Below are positions 1 to 8,275 of a stretch of DNA of 64,000 bases, piece by piece. The notes below the pieces were generated by a model that was not told the origin of the DNA, searched no databases, and worked only from the letters and a program-made list of their open reading frames with translations. The DNA comes from a virus, in the IMG/VR virus record IMGVR_UViG_3300003322_000327, positions 1 through 64,000 of that record; one strand, given 5' to 3'. The translations under genes were made by a program, and so were the position numbers. The stretch's first letter is position 1. The number at the start of each line of letters is the position of its first letter.

Positions 1-587
1 CCTCCACCGCCTCCGTAGAAGCCACCTCCACCGAAGCCGTAACTCGGAGGCCAGTTCTGCGACGGCTCGTCGGTCGTCGCGACCGGGTAGATAGACTTGT
101 CTTCGACCGGAGCGAGCTGTGGTCCGGCCGCCGGCTCGATGTTGATCGGCCCTTCGGCCACGGGCTCTTCCTTGGCGACGACGCGGTCGACGAGTCCGAT
201 GTTGTTGCAGGCAAGCGGCACCAGGACGCACTGCGAACCCGAGCCGCAGTATACGAGCGCGAGTTCACGATGATCGGGAGCCCAGCTCTTGGTCGTCACC
301 GGCCCGTGGCACGTGCTGTGGCCGCTGTGCATGTCGCGAAAGGCCGCGTAGTGTTCCTTGCGCGTCGTCGAGTCGACGCCCTGAGGCGTCACCGCCACCA
401 TGTCGTCGTACTTGAGGGCGTCCATCTTCGAGCCGATGAGCTTGCGGTCTTCCGGACTCAGGCTCAGGTCGGACAGCGCTCGCGTGACGTCGCCCTTGAT
501 CCGGTACGGATCGGAGCCGGGATTCGACCACTCGCATGGGTCGTGTGGTGCAGCCACGATGGCTGCGGCGAGGATGAAGGAGATCAT
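1..587 (-). CDS. Secreted Gly-rich protein, partial (cut by left edge)
   Basis: The frame opens with ATG overlapping the previous stop (ATGA) and runs without a stop to base 1, so the C-terminus is missing. The N-terminus MISFILAAAIVAA is a short hydrophobic segment that looks like a signal peptide. About 190 residues are visible, with several Cys residues (including one after the signal and C-x5-C near residue 125), then a Pro/Glu linker and a Gly/Tyr-rich end (GFGGGGFYGGGG). It is probably exported or virion-associated; no family is recognised with confidence. A longer reading in another frame of the same strand (265-651) is a shadow. Confidence 0.6.
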   Translation of the reverse strand, partial: MISFILAAAIVAAPHDPCEWSNPGSDPYRIKGDVTRALSDLSLSPEDRKLIGSKMDALKYDDMVAVTPQGVDSTTRKEHYAAFRDMHSGHSTCHGPVTTKSWAPDHRELALVYCGSGSQCVLVPLACNNIGLVDRVVAKEEPVAEGPINIEPAAGPQLAPVEDKSIYPVATTDEPSQNWPPSYGFGGGGFYGGGG

Positions 588-994
588 TCGAAAACTCCTG
601 TGTTGCGACGAACCCAGTCGTCGAGGTCCCATTGGGTGAGGATGACACCAAGCTCAGCTTCGTACCGGTATCGCAGGTTGACGATCGTATTGTGTAGGTT
701 GAGCCGCTTTGGATCTTGCCCCTGGCTCAGCAGCTTGCTCGTGTCGACGACTTGCCGATGCCGATAGGCCACTGCTTCACGTCGCCAGTCGATGGCAGTG
801 ACCTTGAGCCCTGAGAGGCGGGTGATGCCGACAGGGCTGAGCCAGAGTTCGTCGGCGGCCCAGCTGTAGATGATGTGCTTCGCGTTGGGGACGAGTGGGG
901 ACTCGGACTCTGAGACAGCCAGCTTGGTGCCCACGGGCTCTTGGAGCTGAACATCGGGCTTCGGATCATCGGGTGGTAGATTGAGCTGGATCAT
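584..994 (-). CDS. Hypothetical protein, 136 aa
   Basis: I start it at the ATG that follows GGGAGGCGA and overlaps the upstream stop, rather than at the more distal start. The N-terminal 40 residues are Pro/Glu-rich and look unstructured. The rest is mixed, with an Arg/Tyr-rich patch (NLRYRYE) and C-terminal WDLDDWVRR. No family recognised. It sits in a tightly overlapping run of small genes, which supports translation. Confidence 0.6.
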   Translation of the reverse strand: MIQLNLPPDDPKPDVQLQEPVGTKLAVSESESPLVPNAKHIIYSWAADELWLSPVGITRLSGLKVTAIDWRREAVAYRHRQVVDTSKLLSQGQDPKRLNLHNTIVNLRYRYEAELGVILTQWDLDDWVRRNTGVFE

Positions 995-1356
995 TCGCCT
1001 CCCTTCTCGGCCACGGACCTGATCCATGTCATGACTTCGGCCGGGATGCGAACGGGCTCGCGAGTGTTCTCGGAAATGCGAGACAGGACTTGAAGGCGCT
1101 GACGCGGCGTCGTCGTCCGATCGAAGATGCCGTAGGTCGCGAGGTAGTCGGTCACCTGTTGAAGCATGACGACCGGAGCTTCACGAGTCAGGAGACCGAT
1201 GCGATCCTTCTGCACCGACATGCCGGCCCACAGGGCTTCGTCGGTTTCGAACACGCACACCGCATGCTCGCGGATGTAGAGCGGCAGCTTGTAGAAGCTG
1301 AGGTCGACCTTGAAGGCTGCGAGGTCGTTGTGGGTGTTGAAGAGGATGTGCAGCAT
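991..1356 (-). CDS. Hypothetical protein, 121 aa
   Basis: The start is the ATG preceded by GAAGGAGGAATGAG (a strong Shine-Dalgarno); 58 codons of in-frame upstream sequence are Ser/Arg-rich noise. The protein has an alpha/beta look (MLHILFNTHNDLAAFKVDL, then AVCVFETDEALWAGM) and a basic helical C-terminus. No family recognised. Its stop overlaps the next gene's ATG. Confidence 0.6.
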   Translation of the reverse strand: MLHILFNTHNDLAAFKVDLSFYKLPLYIREHAVCVFETDEALWAGMSVQKDRIGLLTREAPVVMLQQVTDYLATYGIFDRTTTPRQRLQVLSRISENTREPVRIPAEVMTWIRSVAEKGGE

Positions 1357-1357
1357 C

Positions 1358-1843
1358 TCATTCCTCCTTCGAACCGGACAGGCGCTTCTCAACCTCTTCG
1401 ACGTCGAGGCTGACCGACGTGGGCCTGTACTCCTCGGCGCCGACCAGCGCGTAGATGTAGACGATGCTGATGCCGGCCGACACGACCTGCTTCTTGATCG
1501 TGGTGCGGACTTCGTCCAGGCTGGTGACACCGATCATGGGCTCCAGCCCCTCGCCGCGATCGACTGCGAAGCGATTGATCTGGCGACCGTTGATCTTGAG
1601 CTTGGGCTCGACACCCTCAGGCATCGGCGGAACGTCGTCGACCTCGTTGGCCTTGACGACGTGCAGGGAAGAAGTGGTAGACGTGTTCATTGCAGACTCA
1701 GCATCTAGATGCTGCGGTTGGGTGGGTTGGAAGTCGGGCTCAGCCCGCATCGGCTTGGCAATGGACTTGATCCGATCGGTCCAGCGCGGTGGGTTAGACA
1801 GGCCGGGAATCGACGCATTGCGTCGGATGATGAGAGTGCTCAC
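1358..1843 (-). CDS. Hypothetical protein, 161 aa
   Basis: Begins with GTG overlapping the upstream TGA and preceded by GAGGAA. An internal ATG at 1690 has a poorer ribosome site and would give about 110 residues. The first 60 residues are polar and Pro-rich; the C-terminal part has a hydrophobic strand (VVSAGISIVYIYALVGAEEY) and a charged end. Function unknown. Confidence 0.5.
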   Translation of the reverse strand: MSTLIIRRNASIPGLSNPPRWTDRIKSIAKPMRAEPDFQPTQPQHLDAESAMNTSTTSSLHVVKANEVDDVPPMPEGVEPKLKINGRQINRFAVDRGEGLEPMIGVTSLDEVRTTIKKQVVSAGISIVYIYALVGAEEYRPTSVSLDVEEVEKRLSGSKEE

Positions 1844-2073
1844 GGATTGGATTCCTCGGCTTCCGGCTCTTGCGGCTCGTTTGGCTGGACGTGAGCGAGC
1901 CAGTAGCGCGTGATGTCGGAGGCACCCATGCCCTGGCCGGGACGGAGGCCGAGAGCGTCACGCACCTTCTTGAGCACGTCCTCGGGAGGATTGACCCGAC
2001 CAAGAGAATTCCACCACTTCATGGCAGAACGGAGTTGGTCGAGCGTCGGTCGGACCTTGTCGCCGCTAGCCAC
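1840..2073 (-). CDS. Hypothetical protein, 77 aa
   Basis: GTG start overlapping the end of the preceding gene. Small mostly helical protein with a C-terminal acidic/Pro tail (EPQEPEAEESNP). No domain recognised. Kept because both ends fit the overlapping gene chain. Confidence 0.5.
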   Translation of the reverse strand: MASGDKVRPTLDQLRSAMKWWNSLGRVNPPEDVLKKVRDALGLRPGQGMGASDITRYWLAHVQPNEPQEPEAEESNP

Positions 2074-2347
2074 GTTCGCTCTCCATGGGGACCTTGGCCA
2101 GCAGCTGCTTCACGTAGCCGAGAAGCTCTTCCGCACGCTGGATGTGGGAATCGTGCGTGCTCACCTCGCTGGCGAGCACCTGTTCCTCGGAAGCGAGGAC
2201 GCGATCGCTCATAGGGCCGATGAAGACGTGACCGACACGATCACGCCAGGCGCCGGTCTGGATGCGGAGATCGAAGTGGCGAGCGCGCAGCTGGGACTGC
2301 GCGACTTCAGCCAGCGCGAGCTGGATCTGGATTTCGAGACGTGTCAT
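2066..2347 (-). CDS. Small helical protein, 93 aa
   Basis: Predicted almost entirely helical, with heptad-like Leu spacing (LEIQIQLALAEVAQSQL; RAEELLGYVKQLL), so probably a short coiled coil. Function unknown. Overlaps both neighbours by a few bases. Confidence 0.55.
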   Translation of the reverse strand: MTRLEIQIQLALAEVAQSQLRARHFDLRIQTGAWRDRVGHVFIGPMSDRVLASEEQVLASEVSTHDSHIQRAEELLGYVKQLLAKVPMESERG

Positions 2348-2472
2348 TGCAGTGTTTCCTCGTCTTCGGGTTGAGGTGGCAGGTAGTCGTCATCGTCGTC
2401 TTCATCACCATGACGAAGCGGCGGCGGACGATAGCCTGGTTGCTTCTGAGGGGTCGAAGGTTGCGGGATCAT
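2344..2472 (-). CDS. Short acidic/Pro-rich peptide, 42 aa
   Basis: The ATG overlaps the upstream stop. The product is mostly Pro, Gln and Asp, with a DEDDDDD run, so likely disordered. It bridges two well-supported genes without a gap, which is the main reason to call it. Confidence 0.4.
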   Translation of the reverse strand: MIPQPSTPQKQPGYRPPPLRHGDEDDDDDYLPPQPEDEETLQ

Positions 2473-2807
2473 TGCTGTCCCCAGTGAATGACCATGAGGT
2501 AGAGAGCGGTGACGATGACGCCGAACATCGTCGTCTGCAGCGGGTACGTGATCCACGTCTTGGTCACTCGATACAGGATGTACCAGGCCATGAAAGCCAC
2601 AACGAAGGCAGCGATGAAGATGAACGCGCTCGTGATCATGACGGCACTCAACAGCACGCACCAGGCGATGATGAAGAGTGTCGCCGACCACAGGCCGACC
2701 TGGGCGGGGAAGCTGTCAGCGTTCTCGCCGACCAGGCGCTCCATGATCCTTCGGAGCTGCGTGTCGTCGAACTTGCGGGCCTTGCGTTCAGCGTTGGTCA
2801 TCTCCAT
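2469..2807 (-). CDS. Small integral membrane protein, 112 aa
   Basis: A charged cytoplasmic N-terminus of about 40 residues is followed by two long hydrophobic stretches (residues ~40-78, possibly two helices) and a third near residues 92-106. No family recognised. A second ATG two codons later is equally possible as start. Confidence 0.6.
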   Translation of the reverse strand: MEMTNAERKARKFDDTQLRRIMERLVGENADSFPAQVGLWSATLFIIAWCVLLSAVMITSAFIFIAAFVVAFMAWYILYRVTKTWITYPLQTTMFGVIVTALYLMVIHWGQQ

Positions 2808-2985
2808 CCTCTTTACGGTTGGTGCGGCCTCCGTTGCGCCACACTTGGATCACGAACCCGAGAACCAGGCAGCCGATCAAGGTCAGTTGCCAGCTACAGG
2901 TCGGAACGAAGCCCGCTGCTTGCAGGCAGTAGATGAAGGTCGCAGCGATCAGCGACCATGCGCAAGTAACACGATCGTAAGTCAT
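2788..2985 (-). CDS. Small membrane protein, 65 aa
   Basis: Start chosen at the ATG behind GGAGAGAGA. Two hydrophobic segments (residues ~8-25 and ~30-47) separated by a short Pro/Cys turn, then a basic tail. It overlaps the next gene's start. Function unknown. Confidence 0.55.
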   Translation of the reverse strand: MTYDRVTCAWSLIAATFIYCLQAAGFVPTCSWQLTLIGCLVLGFVIQVWRNGGRTNRKEDGDDQR

Positions 2986-3182
2986 TCTCTCTCCTTCATC
3001 CGGACGTAGCAGATCATGACGACGATCACGATTGCGAACAAGATCAGTGCGAACAGCGCGGCTGCGAGACTGCCGACCTTGTTGGGACTGCACGCCGTGT
3101 ACTGTGCGGCCGACGCCGCGAGGTCATGACACATGCGGTCGAGATCTGCTGCTGGTATCGTCGTTGTCTGAGGTACTGTCAT
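2982..3182 (-). CDS. Single-pass membrane protein, 66 aa
   Basis: N-terminal polar half with two Cys residues and a single strong transmembrane helix (SLAAALFALILFAIVIVVMI) close to the C-terminus. Small C-terminally anchored proteins of this sort are common in phage accessory regions. Function unknown. Confidence 0.55.
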   Translation of the reverse strand: MTVPQTTTIPAADLDRMCHDLAASAAQYTACSPNKVGSLAAALFALILFAIVIVVMICYVRMKERE

Positions 3183-3193
3183 CTCGAGTCCTC

Positions 3194-3643
3194 CTACAGC
3201 TTGGTGGCTGCTCCGTGCCGTCGCCAGGCATCCATGGGCATCAGCTTGTCAGTTCCAGAATCGCGGAAACGCCAGAACAACCAGCCGTTTGACTGGCTAG
3301 TCTTGACGCCCGCGCCGCGCGCTTGCTTCACAGCCACCGCAGCACGTGTTAAATTGAGGAACGGTTGCGAGAAGCCGTTGACCTTGATGCCCTTGTCGGT
3401 CACCACAGCTTCGAAGACCTCGTTGTGATACGTGCCGATCATGGCCAGGCCCATCGGCAGGTACTCGTCCTCGGGCGTGATGAAGAAGTTGAGCTGGACT
3501 TTCTGCCTCTGCTTCTTGGTCTTGTTCCAGTTCTTGAGCAGCTTGACGATCACGTCGTCCACGGTGTCGACCATGGGGACTGCGATCGCAGCCAGCTGCG
3601 CGTAGACGACTGGACTGACTTCGATGTGTCGCTTCAGAGTCAT
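3194..3643 (-). CDS. RAMA-like domain protein with helical N-terminus, 149 aa
   Basis: The N-terminal ~45 residues (IEVSPVVYAQL...DTVDDVIVKLLKNW) resemble a short DNA-binding helical or ribbon-helix module. The C-terminal part has the order of features seen in RAMA domains: a PxG turn, a Y-x2-xVF strand, a GIKVNG hairpin, an AAVAVK helix, then SNGWLFWRF. RAMA domains occur beside restriction or methylase genes and are thought to read DNA or protein modifications. The assignment is by pattern only. Start is the ATG before TLKRH; upstream frame is noise. Confidence 0.5.
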   Translation of the reverse strand: MTLKRHIEVSPVVYAQLAAIAVPMVDTVDDVIVKLLKNWNKTKKQRQKVQLNFFITPEDEYLPMGLAMIGTYHNEVFEAVVTDKGIKVNGFSQPFLNLTRAAVAVKQARGAGVKTSQSNGWLFWRFRDSGTDKLMPMDAWRRHGAATKL

Positions 3644-3647
3644 GATC

Positions 3648-5660
3648 TCAGAGAGTGTAGTGTTTGTCGACGAAACCGAGCTCCGGATCTCCGCGCAGGT
3701 GCCACGGGATGCGGACCACGGTCCCCTTGTCCTTGTAGTGCCGGTCATGGGCTCGAACGAAGTGTAGACGATGGCGTTTTGTCGGCTCGTCACTCTTGAT
3801 CCTATCACCGACGTAGCGCTTGCGCTCGCGGTTCAGGTCGATGACGTGGAAGTCGTAGAGCGGGAGCTTGCCTTGCGACAGCCGCTTCTTGTTCAGGGCT
3901 GCAGGCGCCTGTACCAGCGTGTACTTCGCGGCCTGGGCCTCGATGACAACGCACGCGGCGTGGAACTGCCGATCCACGTAGGCGACGAAGTCGCGCGCTT
4001 GGTCGAGGATCGTCCAGTCGCCGCTCGCCATCTCGATCAGGCACGTCTTTGGACTGTCACCCAGGACTGGCTTGTAGCCTTCCTGCTTCGGGTCCTGCAC
4101 CAGGTAGATGACGTTGAAGCCGCTGATGCGGAACTCGAACGCGCACCTCGGTGCCGGCAGGCCAACATCGCCTTCCTTGTCGCCTTCGGACGCAGCCATG
4201 ACCGCTGCCCAGTTGTGCTTGACGATGAAGGGCGTGAACTCGCCACTGAACGTAAGGTCCCGCTTCTCCTTTTGCTTCGAACCCTGTGGCTGGATGCCGA
4301 CGGCACGACCACCCTGCACAGCCTCGATGAGCTTGTGGAGACGCGAGCAGTCGTTGGCCTGAAGCACCCAGCCACCGTTCTTCTGCGCATCTAGGAGAGC
4401 ATGCAGAAGGTCAGAGAGCTCCTTCTTCTTCGCATGATCGGCCTCTGCAATCTTGAGCTCGGACTTGAGCTGCTGTTGCCGTTGCTCAGTCTTCGACATC
4501 ATGAGGCGCATGATGACCGCGCAGTCGATCAAGCGATCGATCCACGAGATGTTATCTCGAGCCGAGCTCTCGATGATGGCATCACGCTCTTCCTTGAAGC
4601 CCTCGAAGACGCCTTGCCCCTCACCACCGTTCGGTTTCTTCTCGTTGACGGCTGCGATCAGCGCCTCGCTTCCGATCTGCTGCACCATCTCTTTGGCTTG
4701 GTCCTCGGTCTGGACCAAGTGCGCCATCTTGTAGAAGTCGGCGAACGAGACCTTGTAGCCGTCACCTTCTTTCTTGTGGTTCCATCGCTCCGGGTGAGCG
4801 ACGTACTCCATGATGTGCGAGAGCTCGGCCAGCTGCTGGACGATGATCTCGTCCGGTCCGTAGTAGAGGTTCTTGATCTGTGCCTTGAGCGCCGGATAGC
4901 GAGCGAAGATTGGTAGCGCCGCATCGGCATCGGGACCATCGAGTACGCGCTTGATCTCGCTGACGTTGGCTCGCGCCTGTTGGACAGTCATCTTCGGACT
5001 GCGCCACTTGATCCAGATGTCGTTCCACAGCCGCTTGCCTTGCGCGACGACGGCCGGACCCGTGGGTTCGACGTCGGACTCGAACACATCGGTCATGGCT
5101 CGGAGCTTCTGAACCCAAGTCTTGTCGCTGGCCCCGATCGCCTGGACCTTGTCCTTCACTTCCGGGTAGGCGACGAACATGTCGCGCACCGTTCCCTCGT
5201 CGCCGTCGAAGCCGAGGACGAAGGCATCGACCAGCTTCTTGGCCTCGGCTTCGTCCTCGATCTGGCGCCAAGCAGCGAAGGTCTCGGCGTTCTTCTTCGA
5301 GCGCTCCGCTTGCGTCAGTTCGTCGTAGGGCTTGGGGCCGAGAGCGCTTTCACGAATGATCTCAGCGCACTTGCGCAGCTGCTCCTTGGCCGAGTTGCCG
5401 CGGACAGTGAGGATCGCGTCCCTGACCTTCGGGAACCGTTGGAAGACGGGATCACGCCGCCCGAGCTTGTCACCACGGGCAGCGCGCATGATCTCGGTCA
5501 GAGCCTGGAGTGCATCGGTCTCGCTGATGTCCGGGTTCTGCCATGCTTCGATGGTCGAAGCCAACCGATCGAACTGATGCTGTCTCTTCTGAACCGAAGT
5601 CTCGATGCGAGCCTTCGACATTGCAGGGTTCGTCCTCTTCTGCTTCTTGTGCTTTGCCAT
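3648..5660 (-). CDS. Large hypothetical protein, 670 aa
   Basis: The longest unknown in the left part. N-terminus is very basic (MAKHKKQKR), the middle is helical with many charged residues and recurrent 'FxxYPxxKxxI' segments (around residues 150-175 and 245-262) that may be degenerate repeats, and residues ~395-440 are a likely coiled coil. The C-terminus (FVRAHDRHYKDKGTVVRIPWHLRGD) resembles the basic tail found in several phage proteins with a 'GHxRxY...VxPHxRG' pattern. Structural or DNA-bound roles are both possible; no call made. Confidence 0.7.
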   Translation of the reverse strand: MAKHKKQKRTNPAMSKARIETSVQKRQHQFDRLASTIEAWQNPDISETDALQALTEIMRAARGDKLGRRDPVFQRFPKVRDAILTVRGNSAKEQLRKCAEIIRESALGPKPYDELTQAERSKKNAETFAAWRQIEDEAEAKKLVDAFVLGFDGDEGTVRDMFVAYPEVKDKVQAIGASDKTWVQKLRAMTDVFESDVEPTGPAVVAQGKRLWNDIWIKWRSPKMTVQQARANVSEIKRVLDGPDADAALPIFARYPALKAQIKNLYYGPDEIIVQQLAELSHIMEYVAHPERWNHKKEGDGYKVSFADFYKMAHLVQTEDQAKEMVQQIGSEALIAAVNEKKPNGGEGQGVFEGFKEERDAIIESSARDNISWIDRLIDCAVIMRLMMSKTEQRQQQLKSELKIAEADHAKKKELSDLLHALLDAQKNGGWVLQANDCSRLHKLIEAVQGGRAVGIQPQGSKQKEKRDLTFSGEFTPFIVKHNWAAVMAASEGDKEGDVGLPAPRCAFEFRISGFNVIYLVQDPKQEGYKPVLGDSPKTCLIEMASGDWTILDQARDFVAYVDRQFHAACVVIEAQAAKYTLVQAPAALNKKRLSQGKLPLYDFHVIDLNRERKRYVGDRIKSDEPTKRHRLHFVRAHDRHYKDKGTVVRIPWHLRGDPELGFVDKHYTL

Positions 5661-5668
5661 TACGCACC

Positions 5669-5965
5669 TCAGTGTCGTGTCTGGTTCTGTGATTCGGCGT
5701 ATGCCGCCATGCGTTCGTTCGCGGACCCGTATAGGACATTCATGAAGCGTCGCGGCAGGTCCATGCGCCGCAGCCTCGAGTTGTAGGAGTCGAGCAACGA
5801 TTCGAGATCGTCACCCGACATAGTCGCTTCGATGGAGTCGGGATCATCAACGGAGATGACCTCCACGACCCCACCGCTCAGGTACAGGAAACAGTCCGTG
5901 TCGAGCCTCACCATCAACTCGTCCACGGACCACACGGTCGGAGACTCGTTGGTGGTTTGGATCAT
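5669..5965 (-). CDS. Hypothetical protein, 98 aa
   Basis: The start follows AAGGACA at good spacing. The N-terminal half is a small acidic beta-type segment (CFLYLSGGVVEVISVDD), the C-terminal half is helical and basic. No family recognised. Confidence 0.55.
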   Translation of the reverse strand: MIQTTNESPTVWSVDELMVRLDTDCFLYLSGGVVEVISVDDPDSIEATMSGDDLESLLDSYNSRLRRMDLPRRFMNVLYGSANERMAAYAESQNQTRH

Positions 5966-5975
5966 TGGATTGTCC

Positions 5976-7130
5976 TTACTTGAAACCGTCGGGGTCGTCG
6001 TCTTCGATCTCCGGCTGCATCGGAGCAGCCAGTTCTTCGACCGCGTCGAACTCCGGAGTTGGGATGCCGGTCGTGAGGGAGAAGGCGTCGCCTTCGGAAG
6101 CGTAGAGCGTGGGCTGGCTTGCCGTCTGCGAGTGGAAGGCCGACATTTTAGGGTCGGTGAGGACATCGCGGACGATCGTGCGCTCGCCGTTGCGCAACAG
6201 ATAGAGCGCACCATCCTTGATCTTGACCGTCGGCTTCCACTCACCGACCACGTTCAGTTGATGGTCGTGACGGGTCGAGTCCGGATCGTCCCAATCGCCC
6301 ATCAGGTAGAAGCCCTGCTGGTTATAGGCGTATCCGAAGTCAGACAGAAACCGACCCTCGGCTTTTGCTCCACGCATCCTGACGATGCTGCCGTTGCGGA
6401 GCCGATACTTCTTGCCGGCTTCGATGGCGAAGACCGGATCGGCCAGCTTCTCCTGCACCGGCGCGGGTGCTTGTGCGGGCGGCTGAGCCGCCGACTCGTA
6501 GTTGTCGCTCTCGTTGATGCCGTTGACCTCGAACTTGATCGGCCGCGTGACGTCGAGCAGCCGATCGTCATCGATGGCGACACCCAGAGGACTGTAGGTG
6601 ACGCCTTGATCCGAGACGAACGTCGATTGGCCTTCGACAGCATGCATCTGAACCGCGCTATGGTTGCGCAGCTGGTACCGACCGCCATGGACCAGCGAGT
6701 CAAAGCCGACGTGACTCGGGATCACGGTCGTGACGTCCTTCGGTTCAGTCACGAGTGCCAGATGCGGCTTCACCGGCTTGGGACTCGTACCTTCTTCACC
6801 GACCGTAGGGGTCGTCGGCTTCTCGTCGGCGAAGAGAATCGTGTTGGCCTTGAAGCGCTCGTGGATGTTCGCCATCGTGTCTTCCGGGCCGGTGATGGTC
6901 TCGCCGGTCAGTAGGTCGGTATCACCTTGTTGGAGGGGTGCCGCCTGCATCGCGATCTTCGCGACGTCGCGAAGGAGTTCTGAGGCCGACAGCAGGCCCT
7001 GGTCGTAGGTATCGACTGCGATCTTGATCGCCAAGATGGCGAGTGCGTGGGTCGCCTCGCGTTGTTGCTTCTTCAACTCCAGGTAAACGAGGTCGATGCC
7101 GTACTTCTCGATGCTGAGGTGCTGTTGCAT
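5976..7130 (-). CDS. Protein with three 'YxLRNG' repeat domains, 384 aa
   Basis: Residues 1-70 are helical; a Pro/Thr linker follows; then three copies of a ~50-residue beta-type unit begin at about residues 149, 238 and 306. Each opens with G-x-Y-x-LRN followed by a strand, a variable turn and a second strand. The same unit appears twice in the protein at 9790-10680. Repeated small beta domains suggest a binding scaffold or adaptor. C-terminus is acidic. Specific role unknown. Confidence 0.65.
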   Translation of the reverse strand: MQQHLSIEKYGIDLVYLELKKQQREATHALAILAIKIAVDTYDQGLLSASELLRDVAKIAMQAAPLQQGDTDLLTGETITGPEDTMANIHERFKANTILFADEKPTTPTVGEEGTSPKPVKPHLALVTEPKDVTTVIPSHVGFDSLVHGGRYQLRNHSAVQMHAVEGQSTFVSDQGVTYSPLGVAIDDDRLLDVTRPIKFEVNGINESDNYESAAQPPAQAPAPVQEKLADPVFAIEAGKKYRLRNGSIVRMRGAKAEGRFLSDFGYAYNQQGFYLMGDWDDPDSTRHDHQLNVVGEWKPTVKIKDGALYLLRNGERTIVRDVLTDPKMSAFHSQTASQPTLYASEGDAFSLTTGIPTPEFDAVEELAAPMQPEIEDDDPDGFK

Positions 7131-7158
7131 GTTCTAATGCTCGTCTGAGTGTGGTGAA

Positions 7159-7182
7159 GGGGATCAGCTTTCACCGATCCCC
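7159..7182. terminator. Hairpin, possible terminator
   Basis: Perfect 7-bp stem GGGGATC/GATCCCC with a 10-base loop, in the gap between two minus-strand genes. No clear T-run, so it may act in RNA stability rather than intrinsic termination. Confidence 0.35.
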
Positions 7183-7205
7183 TGCTTGTCGTCTAGGGCT
7201 CTTGG

Positions 7206-7463
7206 TCAGCCCTGCTGGTCGAGGCCTTCGTGCGCCTCGTCGTCGGCCGGGACACGCGACCCGGAGTTCCTGGCCGCTTGCTCGGCGCGGGCATTCGCGT
7301 GACGCTTGGCGCCGGCGGCTCGGGCCTCTTCGGACGTGAACTGATGGGCGTTGCCGCTGGCGTGGGCCGCACGGCCGCCCATGGCCGCGATCTCGCGTTG
7401 ACGCGCGCGATCCATGCCGGCGAAGCCGCGCGTCGACTTGGGCTGGTTGGTGGGGAAGACCAT
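7206..7463 (-). CDS. KGG-repeat (YciG/Con-10-like) stress-type protein, 85 aa
   Basis: Contains the pattern RGFAGMDRARQREIAAMGG followed by AAH..G.AHQFTSEEARAAG, typical of small bacterial proteins with the stress-induced acidophilic (KGG) repeat, which in bacteria are hydrophilic and linked to stress responses. Here the second repeat glycines are partly replaced (AGAKRH). The gene stands alone with its own upstream GTAAATA motif, so it may be expressed strongly and late. Confidence 0.75.
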   Translation of the reverse strand: MVFPTNQPKSTRGFAGMDRARQREIAAMGGRAAHASGNAHQFTSEEARAAGAKRHANARAEQAARNSGSRVPADDEAHEGLDQQG

Positions 7464-7515
7464 GACTCTCTCCTACTTGGGTTGATGACGGGGGACAAAA
7501 GAACGATGCGTATTG

Positions 7516-7526
7516 TATTTACGGTT
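7516..7526 (-). promoter_or_regulatory. GTAAATA late-promoter-like motif
   Basis: Minus-strand AACCGTAAATA, 53 bases upstream of the KGG-protein start and just after the stop of the preceding gene. One of the best matches to the motif found across this window. Confidence 0.6.
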
Positions 7527-8048
7527 CTAGCGGAAGACGTCGGTCTCCGTGATCAGCTCGCCGTTGAAGCGAAGGTAGATCGTACCATGCAAGAACGAGA
7601 TGGTCAGGTTGTCCTTCAAGGCCTGCAGCAGCTGCGCCTTGTCCAGCACCTGGGCGCGATCGCCTTCACGGGCGGGGCGTTCGTTCTTGATCGCTGCCAT
7701 GTGCGAGTCGAGCACAATCTTGTAGTTGATCACCGCGTCTCGGAACTCGAGCGGCGGCTTGACGTTGTGGATTTCGACGTAGTGCCGGAAGCCATCGGGC
7801 CACTCGAAGCCGTTCCAGGTGTAGGTACCACTGCCGTTCCTGGCACCACAGATGCGGCACTTGGACGTGCCTTTCGCGTGACGGCAGAAGAGCTTGCTCT
7901 CCAGCGCTCCCAACGCAACGAGAAACTTGCGTTGTCCACGCCATGGACTCGCACGCGCGATCGGCATCGGGAGCTTGTCGCCCTTCTTCTGGTCCCAGCT
8001 CTTGGCGTCCTCCGCCCAGTAGCCCACTTGCTTGATCTGTTTCTTCAT
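7527..8048 (-). CDS. Putative zinc-binding protein, 173 aa
   Basis: A Cys/His cluster at residues ~55-68 (C-R-H...C-x2-C-G) followed by NGSGTYTW, WPDGFRHYVEIHN and PP-x-EF makes a recognisable phage/bacterial hypothetical-protein pattern, probably one zinc site. The N-terminal region is basic. Role unknown. Its stop codon directly abuts the promoter-like motif of the next gene. Confidence 0.65.
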   Translation of the reverse strand: MKKQIKQVGYWAEDAKSWDQKKGDKLPMPIARASPWRGQRKFLVALGALESKLFCRHAKGTSKCRICGARNGSGTYTWNGFEWPDGFRHYVEIHNVKPPLEFRDAVINYKIVLDSHMAAIKNERPAREGDRAQVLDKAQLLQALKDNLTISFLHGTIYLRFNGELITETDVFR

Positions 8049-8055
8049 CTCGACC

Positions 8056-8253
8056 TCAGAAGATGTCGAAGGGCTTCGTGTCCTCGAAGGCTTCCCGCTG
8101 CGCGTGCTGACGCGTCGGATTGCGGCGATCGAGTTCCTCGTCCTCCAGGCGCTTGCGCCGCTGGGCGCGGAGTTCGGCCGTGATGGCGAAGCCGACCTTG
8201 TTGATGGTGCGGATCGCCTGCGGCGTCATGTAGTGGGTCGGAACCTGTGCCAT
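8056..8253 (-). CDS. Hypothetical protein, 65 aa
   Basis: The ATG lies behind a good ribosome site (AAGGAGTGCAC). Basic, helical (ITAELRAQRRKRLEDEEL), with C-terminal DTKPFDIF. No family recognised. Confidence 0.55.
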   Translation of the reverse strand: MAQVPTHYMTPQAIRTINKVGFAITAELRAQRRKRLEDEELDRRNPTRQHAQREAFEDTKPFDIF

Positions 8254-8275
8254 GTGCACTCCTTGTAGTTGTGGG

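Noticed and set aside
2810-2820. AACCGTAAAGA on the minus strand before 2469-2807
   Set aside because: It lies inside coding sequence and continues into GAGG that serves as the ribosome site of the next gene, so the match may be coincidental; not listed as a promoter.
5832-6914. Plus-strand frame of 360 codons opposite the repeat-domain gene
   Set aside because: No ribosome site, antisense to a gene with clear internal domain repeats.
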